A stretch of 32,379 bases of DNA. Source: an uncultured Mucispirillum sp. Its GTDB lineage: Bacteria; Chrysiogenota; Deferribacteres; Deferribacterales; Mucispirillaceae. Shown in pieces: positions 7,449 through 15,556 of this stretch (its first letter is position 1; each line of letters opens with the position of its first letter). Under the pieces are notes generated by a model. The model searched no databases. It was not told where the DNA came from and worked only from the letters and a program-made list of their open reading frames with translations. Where the stretch lies: contig CALUWI010000021.1 of assembly GCA_944324465.1 (NCBI GenBank), positions 1 to 32,379 on the forward strand, given 5' to 3'. Position numbers and translations under genes: made by a program.

Positions 7449-8831
7449 ATGGTATTGCAGTGTATGATGTTACAAGAAAATAACTCATTTGTTAAGAGAA
7501 AAATTATCTACCCTGTAAAAAATTTGATGCCTCTTATGAAAGACAGCTGGAAGATGAGCTGGCCTATTATGGTAATGATGGTATTTGAATTTATTATGTC
7601 TATGACAGACATATATATTGCAGGCAGATTTGGCGAAGCTGTAAAGGCTGCAACAGGTCTTGCAAGTCAGGTATACAGTTTCTTTATAATGACAGGCCAT
7701 GCATTAACTATTGGTGCTGTATCAGTATTATCCCGTCTTTTTACATCTGATGATAAAAGAAAATTCCGCTCAGCTGTATTTACTTCTGTGCTTTCTGCCT
7801 TTTTGTTTGGTATAGTAATATGTGTAATCGGTGTAACATTTTCTACTAAAATAGCCACATTATTAAATGCTCCAGATGAAGTAAAAGGGTATGCATCATC
7901 TTTAATAAAAATATATTTTCTTGGCATTATTTTCCATATGACATTAATTAATATGAATGGTGTATTAAGGTCATGCAAGCGTGTAACTGTTACTATGGGA
8001 GTAATGATATTTGCAGCAGTATTAAATATTATATTACTGCTTTACTTTTACAATTTTACAGATTTAGGTTTTAAAGGTATAGCCGTTTCTACAGCCATAA
8101 GCATAACATCAGCTTCTATTGTTAATATGGTTATAATGTTTAGAATTATTAAGAAAACATACATTTTTTCATTTCCTATATTAAAACAGATATTATCTAT
8201 TGGCTGGCCTGGCGGTATAGTATCTCTTAGCTGGCAGCTTGGCGGCACTGCTCTTTATGCAGTATTAGGTATGCTTTCTTATAACTCTGTAGAGATTATG
8301 GCAGCTTATGCTACAGGACTTAGAATAGAAAGTGCTATATTTATGCCTGCCTTTGCATTTAATATGGCAAATGCTGTAATTGTAGGCAACTTAATGGGTG
8401 AGAAAAAATTTGATGAAGCATATAAAAGCGGGCTTACAACTGCATTTATTTCTATGGGTGTTGTAACTATTATGATAGCTGTTGTGCTGCTGAATGCCCG
8501 CTCTATTGCAGAATTTTTAGAGCCTAATCCTCAGGTTGTAGATGAAATTATTAAATATATTTATATATGTATGATTGCAGAGCCTTTTATTGCCTTAAAC
8601 CTTGCTATGACTGGTGCATTAAATGGTGCAGGGGATACAAAAGCTACAATGTTTTATGCAATATTAAATGTATGGGTATTAAGACTTCCACTGGCATATA
8701 TTTTTGGCATAGTATTAGGATTTCATGCCTCAGGAATATGGTGGGCATTAAACTTTGGTTTTTTTCTGCAGTCTATACTTTCTACCAGAAGATTTATAAG
8801 CAAAAAATGGCAGAAAATAGAGATAGTATAG
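7449..8831 (+). CDS. MATE-family multidrug/toxin exporter
   Basis: A 460-residue membrane protein with about 12 transmembrane segments in two halves, as in NorM/DinF-type cation-coupled antiporters. Diagnostic stretches are SWPIMVMMVFEFIMSMTDIY at the first helix, GASVxx-like ALTIGAVSVLSRLF in the second helix region, and the repeat-equivalent SIGWPGGIVSLSWQLGG near residue 255. ALNGAGDTKATMFYAI near 395 is a typical MATE signature. The start is uncertain: the ATG used has no clear ribosome site, and ATGs 15 and 18 nt downstream are equally possible. The substrate cannot be told from sequence. The next gene begins 3 nt after this stop, so the two are probably co-translated. Confidence 0.92.
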   Translation: MVLQCMMLQENNSFVKRKIIYPVKNLMPLMKDSWKMSWPIMVMMVFEFIMSMTDIYIAGRFGEAVKAATGLASQVYSFFIMTGHALTIGAVSVLSRLFTSDDKRKFRSAVFTSVLSAFLFGIVICVIGVTFSTKIATLLNAPDEVKGYASSLIKIYFLGIIFHMTLINMNGVLRSCKRVTVTMGVMIFAAVLNIILLLYFYNFTDLGFKGIAVSTAISITSASIVNMVIMFRIIKKTYIFSFPILKQILSIGWPGGIVSLSWQLGGTALYAVLGMLSYNSVEIMAAYATGLRIESAIFMPAFAFNMANAVIVGNLMGEKKFDEAYKSGLTTAFISMGVVTIMIAVVLLNARSIAEFLEPNPQVVDEIIKYIYICMIAEPFIALNLAMTGALNGAGDTKATMFYAILNVWVLRLPLAYIFGIVLGFHASGIWWALNFGFFLQSILSTRRFISKKWQKIEIV

Positions 8832-8834
8832 ATT

Positions 8835-9356
8835 ATGGTTGTATTAATTAATGGTGCATCATGCACAGGAAAAACTAATCTTGCACAACAATTAATGGAA
8901 AAATATAAAATACCATATTTATCTATAGACCATATAAAAATGGGTCTGATTAGAAGCGGAAATACTTCTCTTACACCATACGATGATGAAAAACTTCAGC
9001 CTTATTTATGGAATATCATAAAAGAAATTATTAAGACAGTTATAGAAAATAATCAGAACATTATAATAGAAGGTGCATACATTCCTTTTGATTATAAAAA
9101 AGATTTTGCTGATAAGTATTTAGATAAAATAAAATATATATGCCTTGCTATGACTGAAAACTATATAAATAAAAATTATAATCTTATTACAAATAATGCT
9201 GATATTATAGAAAACAGGGGAGCAGCATTTTCTATTGATAAAGATTTTTTAATAAGTGAAAATAAAAAATATATAGAAAACAACAGAAAGTATAATCTGC
9301 CTGTCAAACTTATAGATGATACATACTTGATAAATGTTGACTTGGAAAACATTTAA
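8835..9356 (+). CDS. Small P-loop kinase-like NTPase
   Basis: A 173-residue soluble protein with an N-terminal Walker A motif GASCTGKT (residues 7-14). IDHIKMG, at about 37-43, occupies the place of the nucleoside/adenylate-kinase acceptor region, and IIIEGAYIPFD at about 75-85 resembles a Walker B/lid strand. The organisation resembles AAA_33/zeta-toxin-like and small-molecule kinases. The substrate is unknown. It starts 3 nt after the MATE stop without its own ribosome site, so it is likely coupled to the exporter. A phosphorylating partner for an exporter would recall drug-modifying kinases, but that is speculation. The C-terminal part is rich in Asn, Lys and Ile. Confidence 0.7.
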   Translation: MVVLINGASCTGKTNLAQQLMEKYKIPYLSIDHIKMGLIRSGNTSLTPYDDEKLQPYLWNIIKEIIKTVIENNQNIIIEGAYIPFDYKKDFADKYLDKIKYICLAMTENYINKNYNLITNNADIIENRGAAFSIDKDFLISENKKYIENNRKYNLPVKLIDDTYLINVDLENI

Positions 9357-9377
9357 TTTAAATTAAGATAAAAAATG

Positions 9378-9405
9378 TAGACAAATAATTTTTTTGTGCT
9401 ATATA
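9378..9405 (+). promoter_or_regulatory. Possible promoter before the DUF2156 gene
   Basis: TAGACA (9378-9383), a 16-nt spacer and TATATA (9400-9405) lie about 20 nt before the first start codon. It could drive the DUF2156 and SPFH genes independently of the MATE unit. Confidence 0.35.
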
Positions 9406-9424
9406 TGAAAACTCTAATAAATAT

Positions 9425-10306
9425 ATGATAAATGGTAATTATAAAATGGATTTTAAAGAATTAGAATATTCTCACAGAGCATCTCTTGCACCAATACTTC
9501 GTGCAAAAAACTCATGTCTTTCTGAATACAGCTTTACTAATGCATATCTGTTTAGAAAGCCGCATAGTTATCAAGTGGCAGAAAGTGACGGCTGCACATT
9601 TTTACATGGTGTAACTTATGATAATAAAACATATATGATGCCAGTATGTCCTCTTGAAATTATACCTCAGAAAAAATTAATTGAAATGGGTGCATTAGTT
9701 GATTTTTTCTTTCCTATTCAAGAAGAATGGCTTACATTTTTTCCAGAAGATAAGTTTACTTATTCTTATCTTGACGGCGATTCTGATTATATCTATTTAA
9801 CAGAAAGGCTTGCAACAATGGCAGGCAGGAAACTTGCGAAAAAAAGGAACCTGTTAAAGCAGTATAATGAAGGATATAAAACAGAAGATTTTGAGCTTAC
9901 TCCAGAAAGGTTTGATGATGCAAAATATATTCTGGATATATGGGAAAGAGATATACTTAGGTCAGAAAATCATGGCTCAGATTATGCAGAAACTTTGGAA
10001 GCTCTTGAAAAAATGACAGAGTTTAATCTGCGTGGTATGATTTCTTATGCTGATGATAAACCATCTGGCTTTGTGCTTGGTGAAGAATTAAATGATGTAA
10101 CATTTGCACTTCACTTTGCAAAAGGTATAAGAGAATATAAAGGGATATATCAGCATTTATATAATGCTTTCAGTATAAAGTTAAACAGTGAATATAAGTA
10201 TATTAACTTTGAGCAGGATTTAGGAAAAGATACGCTGCGTCAGGCAAAATCAACATATTACCCAGATGAAATGCGTAAAAAATACAGAGTAGCTTTAATT
10301 AAATAG
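9425..10306 (+). CDS. DUF2156 (phosphatidylglycerol lysyltransferase C-terminal type) protein
   Basis: A 293-residue soluble protein of the DUF2156 family, a double-GNAT fold shared with the catalytic half of aminoacyl-phosphatidylglycerol synthases. Visible marks: KRNLLKQY near residue 141, the central GMISYADDKPSGFVLGEEL strand-turn region and the C-terminal YINFEQDLGKDTLRQAKSTY block. Stand-alone members lack membrane helices, and their substrate is generally unknown. The true start may be the second Met (9446), since family members usually begin near MDFKEL; neither ATG has a good ribosome site. It is 19 nt upstream of the SPFH gene, probably the same transcript. Confidence 0.82.
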   Translation: MINGNYKMDFKELEYSHRASLAPILRAKNSCLSEYSFTNAYLFRKPHSYQVAESDGCTFLHGVTYDNKTYMMPVCPLEIIPQKKLIEMGALVDFFFPIQEEWLTFFPEDKFTYSYLDGDSDYIYLTERLATMAGRKLAKKRNLLKQYNEGYKTEDFELTPERFDDAKYILDIWERDILRSENHGSDYAETLEALEKMTEFNLRGMISYADDKPSGFVLGEELNDVTFALHFAKGIREYKGIYQHLYNAFSIKLNSEYKYINFEQDLGKDTLRQAKSTYYPDEMRKKYRVALIK

Positions 10307-10325
10307 TGAACAAAGGAGAGAGTTT

Positions 10326-11645
10326 ATGGAACAAACTACACAGAAGCCTAAAAATATTATTTTAAGAGTACTTGGTAAAACAAAGTATATTATTATTTCA
10401 GCAGTTGTTTTATTTGGATTAATTATATTTTTTATGGATTCATTAATTGGCAATGTTGATGCAAATGAATATCAAGTTAAACAGGCTTTTATGACAGGTG
10501 AATTATCTGCCCACTTAACACCTGGATGGTATCTTAAAGCAATGGGAACAATATACAGATTTCCAAAAACAGAAACAGTTTATTTCACAAGAGATAATAT
10601 TGATAACCCGGCAAATCAAGGACCTGTAACTGTAACTTTTTCAGATAACTCACGGTGTGATATAAGCGGAACTGTAAGGGTGATTATGCCTACAAGTGAC
10701 CAGTATGCTATTGATATTGTTGCAAAACATTCTAACAGAACATTTCAGGATTTTGCAGCAAAAAATATTATACCAGTTACAAAAAGGGCATTAATTACAG
10801 CTGCAACAACAATGACTGCTCCAGATGCTAAAATTAAAATGGCTGATTTAGCTACTCTTGGCCAGGACCAGTTAAATAATGGTATATTTGTACTTGAATC
10901 TACAAAAGTCAAAGAATTAGACCCTGCAACTGGTGAAGAAGTTGTTAGAGAAGTAAAACATATAAAACAATCTACAGACGGCACAACTGCAAGATTTAAA
11001 GATGATATGCCGCTTACTGCATTCGGTGCAAGTGCTACTAACTTTGTAGTAACAGATATTACATGCTCTCCAGAGATTGAAAGACAGATTTCTGACCAGC
11101 AGCAGGCAAAAATGGGTATTGCTACAGCTAAAGCAAAAGCAGCTCAGGCAGACCAGGAAGTTATTACTGCAAGAAAACAGGGTGATGCTAATATTGCAAG
11201 AATAAAAGCGGAAGAAGAAGCAAAAGCTCAGCAAATGATAGTTGCAGCAGAAAGAGAAAATAAAGTACAGATTTTAAATGCTCAAAGAGAAGTAGAAATC
11301 TCTAAACTTAAAAAACAGGAAGAAGAAAACCTTCTTGCTGCTGCAAATGTTAATAAGCAGAGAACTATTTTAGAAGCTGATGCTCAGGCTTATGCAAAAA
11401 GAAAAGTAATGGAAGCTGACGGCGCACTTGATAAAAAATTAGAAGCATATAAATATGCAGTTGAAAAACAAAGTGAAGCTATTGCAAATATTAATCTTCC
11501 ACAAATTATGATAAATGGTGATGGTTCTAATAATAAAAACGGCTCAAGCTCTATGGCTGGTATGGATTTACTGCTTCAAATGATGCTTATAAATACGGCT
11601 AAATCTCTTGGGCTTGATATGAATATAAAAAATACAGGTAATTAA
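10326..11645 (+). CDS. SPFH/band-7 (stomatin/flotillin-like) membrane protein
   Basis: A 439-residue protein with a single N-terminal membrane helix (about 23-44), an SPFH domain (about 45-250) beginning with the typical DANEYQVKQAFMTGELSAHL, and a long Ala/Glu/Lys/Gln-rich coiled coil (about 258-390). The tail is rich in Asn, Ser, Gly and Met. Proteins of this type oligomerise as membrane rings or cages and often partner with membrane proteases or organise lipid domains. The usual NfeD partner is not adjacent. AAGGAGAG precedes the ATG. A bidirectional terminator follows directly. Confidence 0.9.
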   Translation: MEQTTQKPKNIILRVLGKTKYIIISAVVLFGLIIFFMDSLIGNVDANEYQVKQAFMTGELSAHLTPGWYLKAMGTIYRFPKTETVYFTRDNIDNPANQGPVTVTFSDNSRCDISGTVRVIMPTSDQYAIDIVAKHSNRTFQDFAAKNIIPVTKRALITAATTMTAPDAKIKMADLATLGQDQLNNGIFVLESTKVKELDPATGEEVVREVKHIKQSTDGTTARFKDDMPLTAFGASATNFVVTDITCSPEIERQISDQQQAKMGIATAKAKAAQADQEVITARKQGDANIARIKAEEEAKAQQMIVAAERENKVQILNAQREVEISKLKKQEEENLLAAANVNKQRTILEADAQAYAKRKVMEADGALDKKLEAYKYAVEKQSEAIANINLPQIMINGDGSNNKNGSSSMAGMDLLLQMMLINTAKSLGLDMNIKNTGN

Positions 11646-11656
11646 TATTTAATATA

Positions 11657-11684
11657 AAAAAGTGCTGCATTAGCAGCACTTTTT
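11657..11684. terminator. Bidirectional terminator between the SPFH and TSUP genes
   Basis: AAAGTGCTGC and GCAGCACTTT, with loop ATTA, form a stem of at least 10 bp. It is flanked by A on the left and T on the right, so it works in both directions. It touches the stop codon of the converging permease gene (11683-11685). Confidence 0.92.
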
Positions 11685-12468
11685 ATTTATGTGTCCAAAT
11701 TTTATAAGAAGAAATTAAAAGAATAACCACTAAAAGCGGAATTAAGATTTTTTCGCTGACCACACCTAACAGTAGGCCGCCTAAAAATGCACCTAAAATA
11801 GAGCCTAAAGCCATAATTAAAATAAATGATTTATGAGAATATACTATTTTAAAAGAATCATCTTTTGTATATCTGATAAGCCCTGTTATCATTGTAGGCA
11901 GGCTGATTGCAAGAGAAAGGCTGCCTGCAAGTTTTATATCAATGCCAAAAAGCAGGATTAATACAGGAATAATTAATTCACCACCTGCAACACCAAGTAT
12001 AGCTGCAAAAAGACCTATAATAACACCAGAAATAATACCAAGAATGATTATGATATATTTATCTGTATTCATTATGAAGCTGGAGTATTCAACATTATGG
12101 CTGATAAATAATATGCAGGCAATAATAATAAGCATAACAGATATTACTCTGTAAAAAGTTTTTACACGCAGTTTTACTGCAATATCTGCACCAATCCATG
12201 CTCCTGCGATACTGCCTGCTAAAATATTCAGAATTATATCCCAGTGAGAAAATACTGTGCTGTATGGAATAGATACTGCTCTAAAAATAAATGCAGAAAT
12301 TACTACAATTAAACTCATGATTTTGTTTAATATTACAGCTTCCAGTGGAGGAAATTTAAATAAACCAATTAATACAGGAAGTCTGAATTCTGCTCCACCA
12401 AGCCCAATTAAACCACCAAGGGTGCCTATAATAGAGCAGGAAATAAAAGCATATACTTTTTTTAACAT
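11683..12468 (-). CDS. TSUP-family (TauE/SafE) anion permease
   Basis: A 261-residue membrane protein with about eight helices arranged as two homologous halves. Each half opens with the family's glycine-rich helix: GTLGGLIGLGGAEFRLPVL near residue 16 and IGLFAAILGVAGGELIIPVL near 150. TSUP proteins move sulfite, sulfoacetate or other small organosulfur anions. The substrate cannot be deduced, as no sulfur-metabolism gene is adjacent. It is a single-gene unit with a weak ribosome site. Confidence 0.9.
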   Translation of the reverse strand: MLKKVYAFISCSIIGTLGGLIGLGGAEFRLPVLIGLFKFPPLEAVILNKIMSLIVVISAFIFRAVSIPYSTVFSHWDIILNILAGSIAGAWIGADIAVKLRVKTFYRVISVMLIIIACILFISHNVEYSSFIMNTDKYIIIILGIISGVIIGLFAAILGVAGGELIIPVLILLFGIDIKLAGSLSLAISLPTMITGLIRYTKDDSFKIVYSHKSFILIMALGSILGAFLGGLLLGVVSEKILIPLLVVILLISSYKIWTHK

Positions 12469-12561
12469 ATAAATTACACCTGTTTAAAATTATTTTATAA
12501 ATTTAAAACAGTAAATATTAAGTTTGTCAAATATTTTTATAGATTAATGGATATAAATATG

Positions 12562-12599
12562 AAAAAATCTTCTTATTTGTTTTATCAAATAAGAAGATT
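12562..12599 (-). terminator. Terminator of the DUF1269 gene
   Basis: A perfect 14-bp stem (12566-12579 with 12586-12599, loop TTTTAT) is followed on the minus strand by six T. It lies about 15 nt past the stop codon. Confidence 0.92.
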
Positions 12600-12613
12600 G
12601 TATGATTGTATAG

Positions 12614-13114
12614 CTATTTTATTTCAGTTTTTGTTTCTGAAATAGCTTTACGAAGTTTTTCTTCATCTTCACTTGCAAGAGAAGTTTGTAAAATTGTGCC
12701 GCCAGTGCCTTTTAATTCTGCTAATGCTTTATCGCTTAAATCAGAATGAAGAAGAATGAAAAGGGTAGATGTACCTGGTTTCATTTGGTCTGCCAGCTGT
12801 TTCATAAATTTATCATCTATACCTATATCACTTAATGCACCACTTACAGCACCTGCTGCTCCACCAATTGCAAAACCAAGCAGTGGATTTAAAAAGATTG
12901 CACCAATCAGCATGCCCCAGAATCCGCCGCCTAATGCACCATAAGCTGTTAAGTTATTCATCTGGCGAAGTTTTACTTTGCCGTCTTGTTTTTTTACAGC
13001 AACAACTGCATCTTCTAATTCAACCAGATAACTTTTCTGCATTTTTAAAAAATCAAGCCTTACTTGTTCCGCTTTTAATTCATCATCATAAGAAACAACT
13101 ATTAATTTACTCAT
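12614..13114 (-). CDS. DUF1269 family membrane protein
   Basis: A 166-residue protein of the DUF1269 family. It has an N-terminal soluble part starting SKLIVVSYDDELKAEQVR. A glycine/alanine-rich double membrane segment follows (about 58-95, with GALGGGFWGMLIGAIFLNPL), then a soluble C-terminal domain with the characteristic PGTSTLFILL strand near 113. The glycine-zipper core suggests an oligomeric membrane insertion. The function of the family is not established. It has its own strong promoter, an AAAGGAG ribosome site and its own terminator, so it is an independent and probably well expressed gene. Confidence 0.9.
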   Translation of the reverse strand: MSKLIVVSYDDELKAEQVRLDFLKMQKSYLVELEDAVVAVKKQDGKVKLRQMNNLTAYGALGGGFWGMLIGAIFLNPLLGFAIGGAAGAVSGALSDIGIDDKFMKQLADQMKPGTSTLFILLHSDLSDKALAELKGTGGTILQTSLASEDEEKLRKAISETKTEIK

Positions 13115-13146
13115 TTTTTTTACTCCTTTACTTGCTTTGATAATAA

Positions 13147-13175
13147 ATTTTACAAACTATTAGACACTGTGTCAA
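13147..13175 (-). promoter_or_regulatory. Strong sigma-70 promoter of the DUF1269 gene
   Basis: On the minus strand a perfect TTGACA (13170-13175), a 17-nt spacer and TAAAAT (13147-13152) lie about 33 nt upstream of the start codon. A second TTGACA (13216-13221) lies 46 bp further upstream but has no matching -10. Between the two, ATCAA-ATGG-TTGAT (13199-13212) could be an operator. Confidence 0.78.
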
Positions 13176-13252
13176 CATATAAACATTATGTTCGGCTTAT
13201 CAAATGGTTGATATTTGTCAAGAAAGTAGACAGATAATTAAAGGCTGTTTAG

Positions 13253-13281
13253 TCAGCAGTGATATAAATAGTCACTGCTGA
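13253..13281 (-). terminator. Hairpin after the secreted-paralogue pair
   Basis: TCAGCAGTGA (13253-13262) and TCACTGCTGA (13272-13281) form a perfect 10-bp stem 11 nt past the stop codon at 13293. There is no clean T tract on either side. It may stabilise the mRNA 3' end instead of acting as a classical terminator. Confidence 0.5.
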
Positions 13282-13292
13282 TATATTATACA

Positions 13293-13826
13293 TTATAGAA
13301 ACATATATTTTGAATGGGAAAGGTTTTTTATTTTGTTGCTTTCTTTATCAAGTATCATAATAATTATTTTATCCTGTTCAAAAGGTATTTCCCATATAAC
13401 TCTGTTTTCATTTTTATAATAATGCAGTCCTATGGCAGAGATTTTATCTTCTAAACTAATTTTATTTTCTTTGCTGTCAGCAGGCATAGGAATAACTCTT
13501 GAAGAATATATAAAGTCATATCCTGCAAAAGCTGAGCCTTCAGCAAAAATATTACCTTTCATCTGCATTTTTAATGTAGAGTTAATAACATTGCCTGTAA
13601 TATTTAAATCAATAGTTACCTGACCTTTGCTGCCTGTAATAGAGTTTTTATCATCTGAATCTATAAATATTCGTTTATCTTTTAATATTACAAATCTTTC
13701 TATTTCATAAGTGCCGTTAAGGCTTACTGGGTTTTCAGTAATATTTATAGTCATAGGTTCAGAAATATCTGCAAAAGCAAATGTAGAGTTTACAGCCATT
13801 ATCAGCAGTATTAAAAAAATGCGCAT
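13293..13826 (-). CDS. Secreted protein of unknown family, paralogue B
   Basis: A 177-residue protein with a signal peptide (residues 1-19, MRIFLILLIM start, cut near AFA). I do not recognise the family. It is clearly related to its upstream neighbour: both share SxNGTYExERxxI near the mature N terminus, a DSD turn, a KMQMxG segment in the middle and IWExPFE near the C terminus. Predicted strands alternate, suggesting a small beta barrel or lipocalin-like fold, which is a guess. Start: a TTG 12 nt upstream would extend it, but GAGG (13833-13836) is placed for this ATG. The preceding stop codon is 1 nt away, so the pair is translationally coupled. Confidence 0.75.
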   Translation of the reverse strand: MRIFLILLIMAVNSTFAFADISEPMTINITENPVSLNGTYEIERFVILKDKRIFIDSDDKNSITGSKGQVTIDLNITGNVINSTLKMQMKGNIFAEGSAFAGYDFIYSSRVIPMPADSKENKISLEDKISAIGLHYYKNENRVIWEIPFEQDKIIIMILDKESNKIKNLSHSKYMFL

Positions 13827-13827
13827 A

Positions 13828-14370
13828 TTAATCCTCAAAAATTATAAAAGGCTTTTTATCTATGATAGTGGAAATATCATTTTTCTTTTCTAATTTTAAA
13901 ATAAGAGTGTAGCCTTTTTCAAAAGGCATTTCCCATATTAAATCTTCATGGTCATATATTGTCATACCAATTGATGAAAGTGCTTTTGAAAGAGATGTGC
14001 CTGATGGTCTTTGTGTTGTAAAAGTCTGGCTGTCATATAAAAAAGCATAATTGGAGATTTCCTGCCTTTTAAAAGCAGGGCCTACCATCTGCATTTTATA
14101 TATTAAATCAACAGCAACATTATTCTGGCTTATTTTTATATTGATTGTTGCTACACCTTTATCATCATATACATCATAGCTGTTATCAGAATCAAGCAGA
14201 GTATTATCGCCGTTTCTTATAATTAATCTTTCTACTTCATAAGTACCATTAAAGCTCAAAGGGTCAGTTAAGGATATAGGAACAGGAACACCTGCATATC
14301 GGTTAGTCTGTGCAAAGGCAGCAGAACAAAAACTTATTATTAAAAGGCTGAATAATATTAATTTCTTCAT
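13828..14370 (-). CDS. Secreted protein of unknown family, paralogue A
   Basis: A 180-residue protein with a clear signal peptide (MKKLILFSLLIISFCSAAFA, cut near residue 20). It is paralogous to the next gene, sharing FNGTYEVER, LDSD, YKMQMVG and IWEMPFE in the same order. No catalytic motif or lipobox is visible. GGAGTGG precedes the ATG. It follows the PLD-type gene after 50 nt on the same strand and may belong to the EngB operon or to a separate transcript. The role is unknown; tandem duplication suggests a periplasmic or surface binding protein whose two copies have diverged. Confidence 0.72.
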   Translation of the reverse strand: MKKLILFSLLIISFCSAAFAQTNRYAGVPVPISLTDPLSFNGTYEVERLIIRNGDNTLLDSDNSYDVYDDKGVATINIKISQNNVAVDLIYKMQMVGPAFKRQEISNYAFLYDSQTFTTQRPSGTSLSKALSSIGMTIYDHEDLIWEMPFEKGYTLILKLEKKNDISTIIDKKPFIIFED

Positions 14371-14420
14371 ATTTCCACTCCATTATAAAGTATAGTCGCA
14401 TATATTTGAAAGAAGTTACA

Positions 14421-15014
14421 CTATTCTTGTATTTTTGTAAAATATTCTTTTATTTTTTCTGCTTCATTTTCAGATACTATTCTGACAGAACTTTCGCTGT
14501 TTCTTTTCATAGCACTGTATGTAAAGTTATGACTGCCTGTGTAAATAATTTTATCATCAATCAAGCATAATTTTGCATGAAGTTTTTTACTTTCATTATC
14601 AAATAATACTTTTATACCATGTTTTTCTAAATGTGCGGCAGTATTTTCATTATATTTATTTGATAAGTCATCTTTTTCGCCAGATTTTTCAAAGATTATT
14701 GTTACATCAACATTTCTTTTTGCAGCATCAATAAGTGCAGAAGTAATTAAGGGAACAGGTTCTTCCAGATTTTTAATATTATAGTTATCTATTTTATACA
14801 TAAATAATGCACATGTTATGCTTTTTTCAGCACGAGCAGTATCAGAAACAAAGGATGAAATATATTCATCATTATTTAAGATTTTAAAAGAGCCATCCAT
14901 TGTATCTGGTTTTGAAATAATATTTGTAATAAGTACAAAAAGGGCAAAAAGAACAGGGGAAATGATTTTTAAGATAGTAATTATATAGCTGTAATTTTTT
15001 CTATCTCTTGCCAT
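14421..15014 (-). CDS. Membrane-anchored PLD-type (single HKD) nuclease/hydrolase
   Basis: A 197-residue protein with one N-terminal membrane helix (about 10-33) and a single phospholipase D motif: H146, K148 and D153 in HAKLCLIDD, followed by TGSHNFTYSA. Single-HKD members such as Nuc act as dimers, each subunit giving half of the active site, and usually hydrolyse nucleic acids. Here the catalytic domain would lie outside the cytoplasmic membrane. The start overlaps the engB 3' end by 34 nt with only a weak AAGAG ribosome site. No better start codon lies before the membrane helix. Expression is probably coupled to engB. Confidence 0.83.
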   Translation of the reverse strand: MARDRKNYSYIITILKIISPVLFALFVLITNIISKPDTMDGSFKILNNDEYISSFVSDTARAEKSITCALFMYKIDNYNIKNLEEPVPLITSALIDAAKRNVDVTIIFEKSGEKDDLSNKYNENTAAHLEKHGIKVLFDNESKKLHAKLCLIDDKIIYTGSHNFTYSAMKRNSESSVRIVSENEAEKIKEYFTKIQE

Positions 15015-15556
15015 ATCTGCTCTTTTCCAGTGCCTGTAATGGCAGAAAAAACAATAAGATTTTCTTTTGGAATAAGTGTTTTTTCAGCTATTATTTTTAT
15101 CTGTTTTGCTTTTTCATTATTAGACAGCTTATCAGATTTAGTAAGCACTGCAATAAGGGGAACATTTCTTGACTGCATTGCAGCTATCATTTTCATATCA
15201 TCATCATTTGGAACGCGTCTGATATCAAGAAGCAGCATACATAATGCTAAATTTTCTCTATGGGCAAAATAGTATTCTATTAATTTACCCCATGCTGCCC
15301 GTTCTGATTTAGAAACTGCTGCATAGCCGTACCCTGGCAAATCTGTAAAAATATATTTATCATCAATATTAAAAAAGTTAACAAGTCTTGTTTTCCCTGG
15401 AGTATTGCCTACTTTTACAAGATTTTTACGGCTTAATATTTTATTAATCATTGATGATTTGCCTACATTACTTCTGCCTGCAAAGCATACTTCTGGCAGG
15501 CTGCTTTTTATAAACTGTTCAGGTTTAGCAGCAGATAATATAAATGATGCATTCAT
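14981..15556 (-). CDS. engB: Ribosome biogenesis GTPase EngB (YihA/YsxC)
   Basis: EngB is a TRAFAC-class GTPase needed for assembly of the large ribosomal subunit. The 191 residues contain G1 GRSNVGKSS (27-35), the G2 threonine in PGKTRLVNFF, G3 DLPGYG (72-77), G4 TKSD (139-142) and G5 SAITGTG (about 171-177). The length is standard. The ATG directly abuts the stop codon of the DHH gene upstream, and the 3' end overlaps the PLD-type gene, so it lies in the middle of a tightly packed operon. Confidence 0.97.
   Translation of the reverse strand: MNASFILSAAKPEQFIKSSLPEVCFAGRSNVGKSSMINKILSRKNLVKVGNTPGKTRLVNFFNIDDKYIFTDLPGYGYAAVSKSERAAWGKLIEYYFAHRENLALCMLLLDIRRVPNDDDMKMIAAMQSRNVPLIAVLTKSDKLSNNEKAKQIKIIAEKTLIPKENLIVFSAITGTGKEQIWQEIEKITAI

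Noticed and set aside
10745-11234. Antisense open frames across the SPFH gene
   Set aside because: They are opposite a well-supported coding region, have no start signals, and their cysteine-rich products match low-complexity read-through of the coiled-coil codons.
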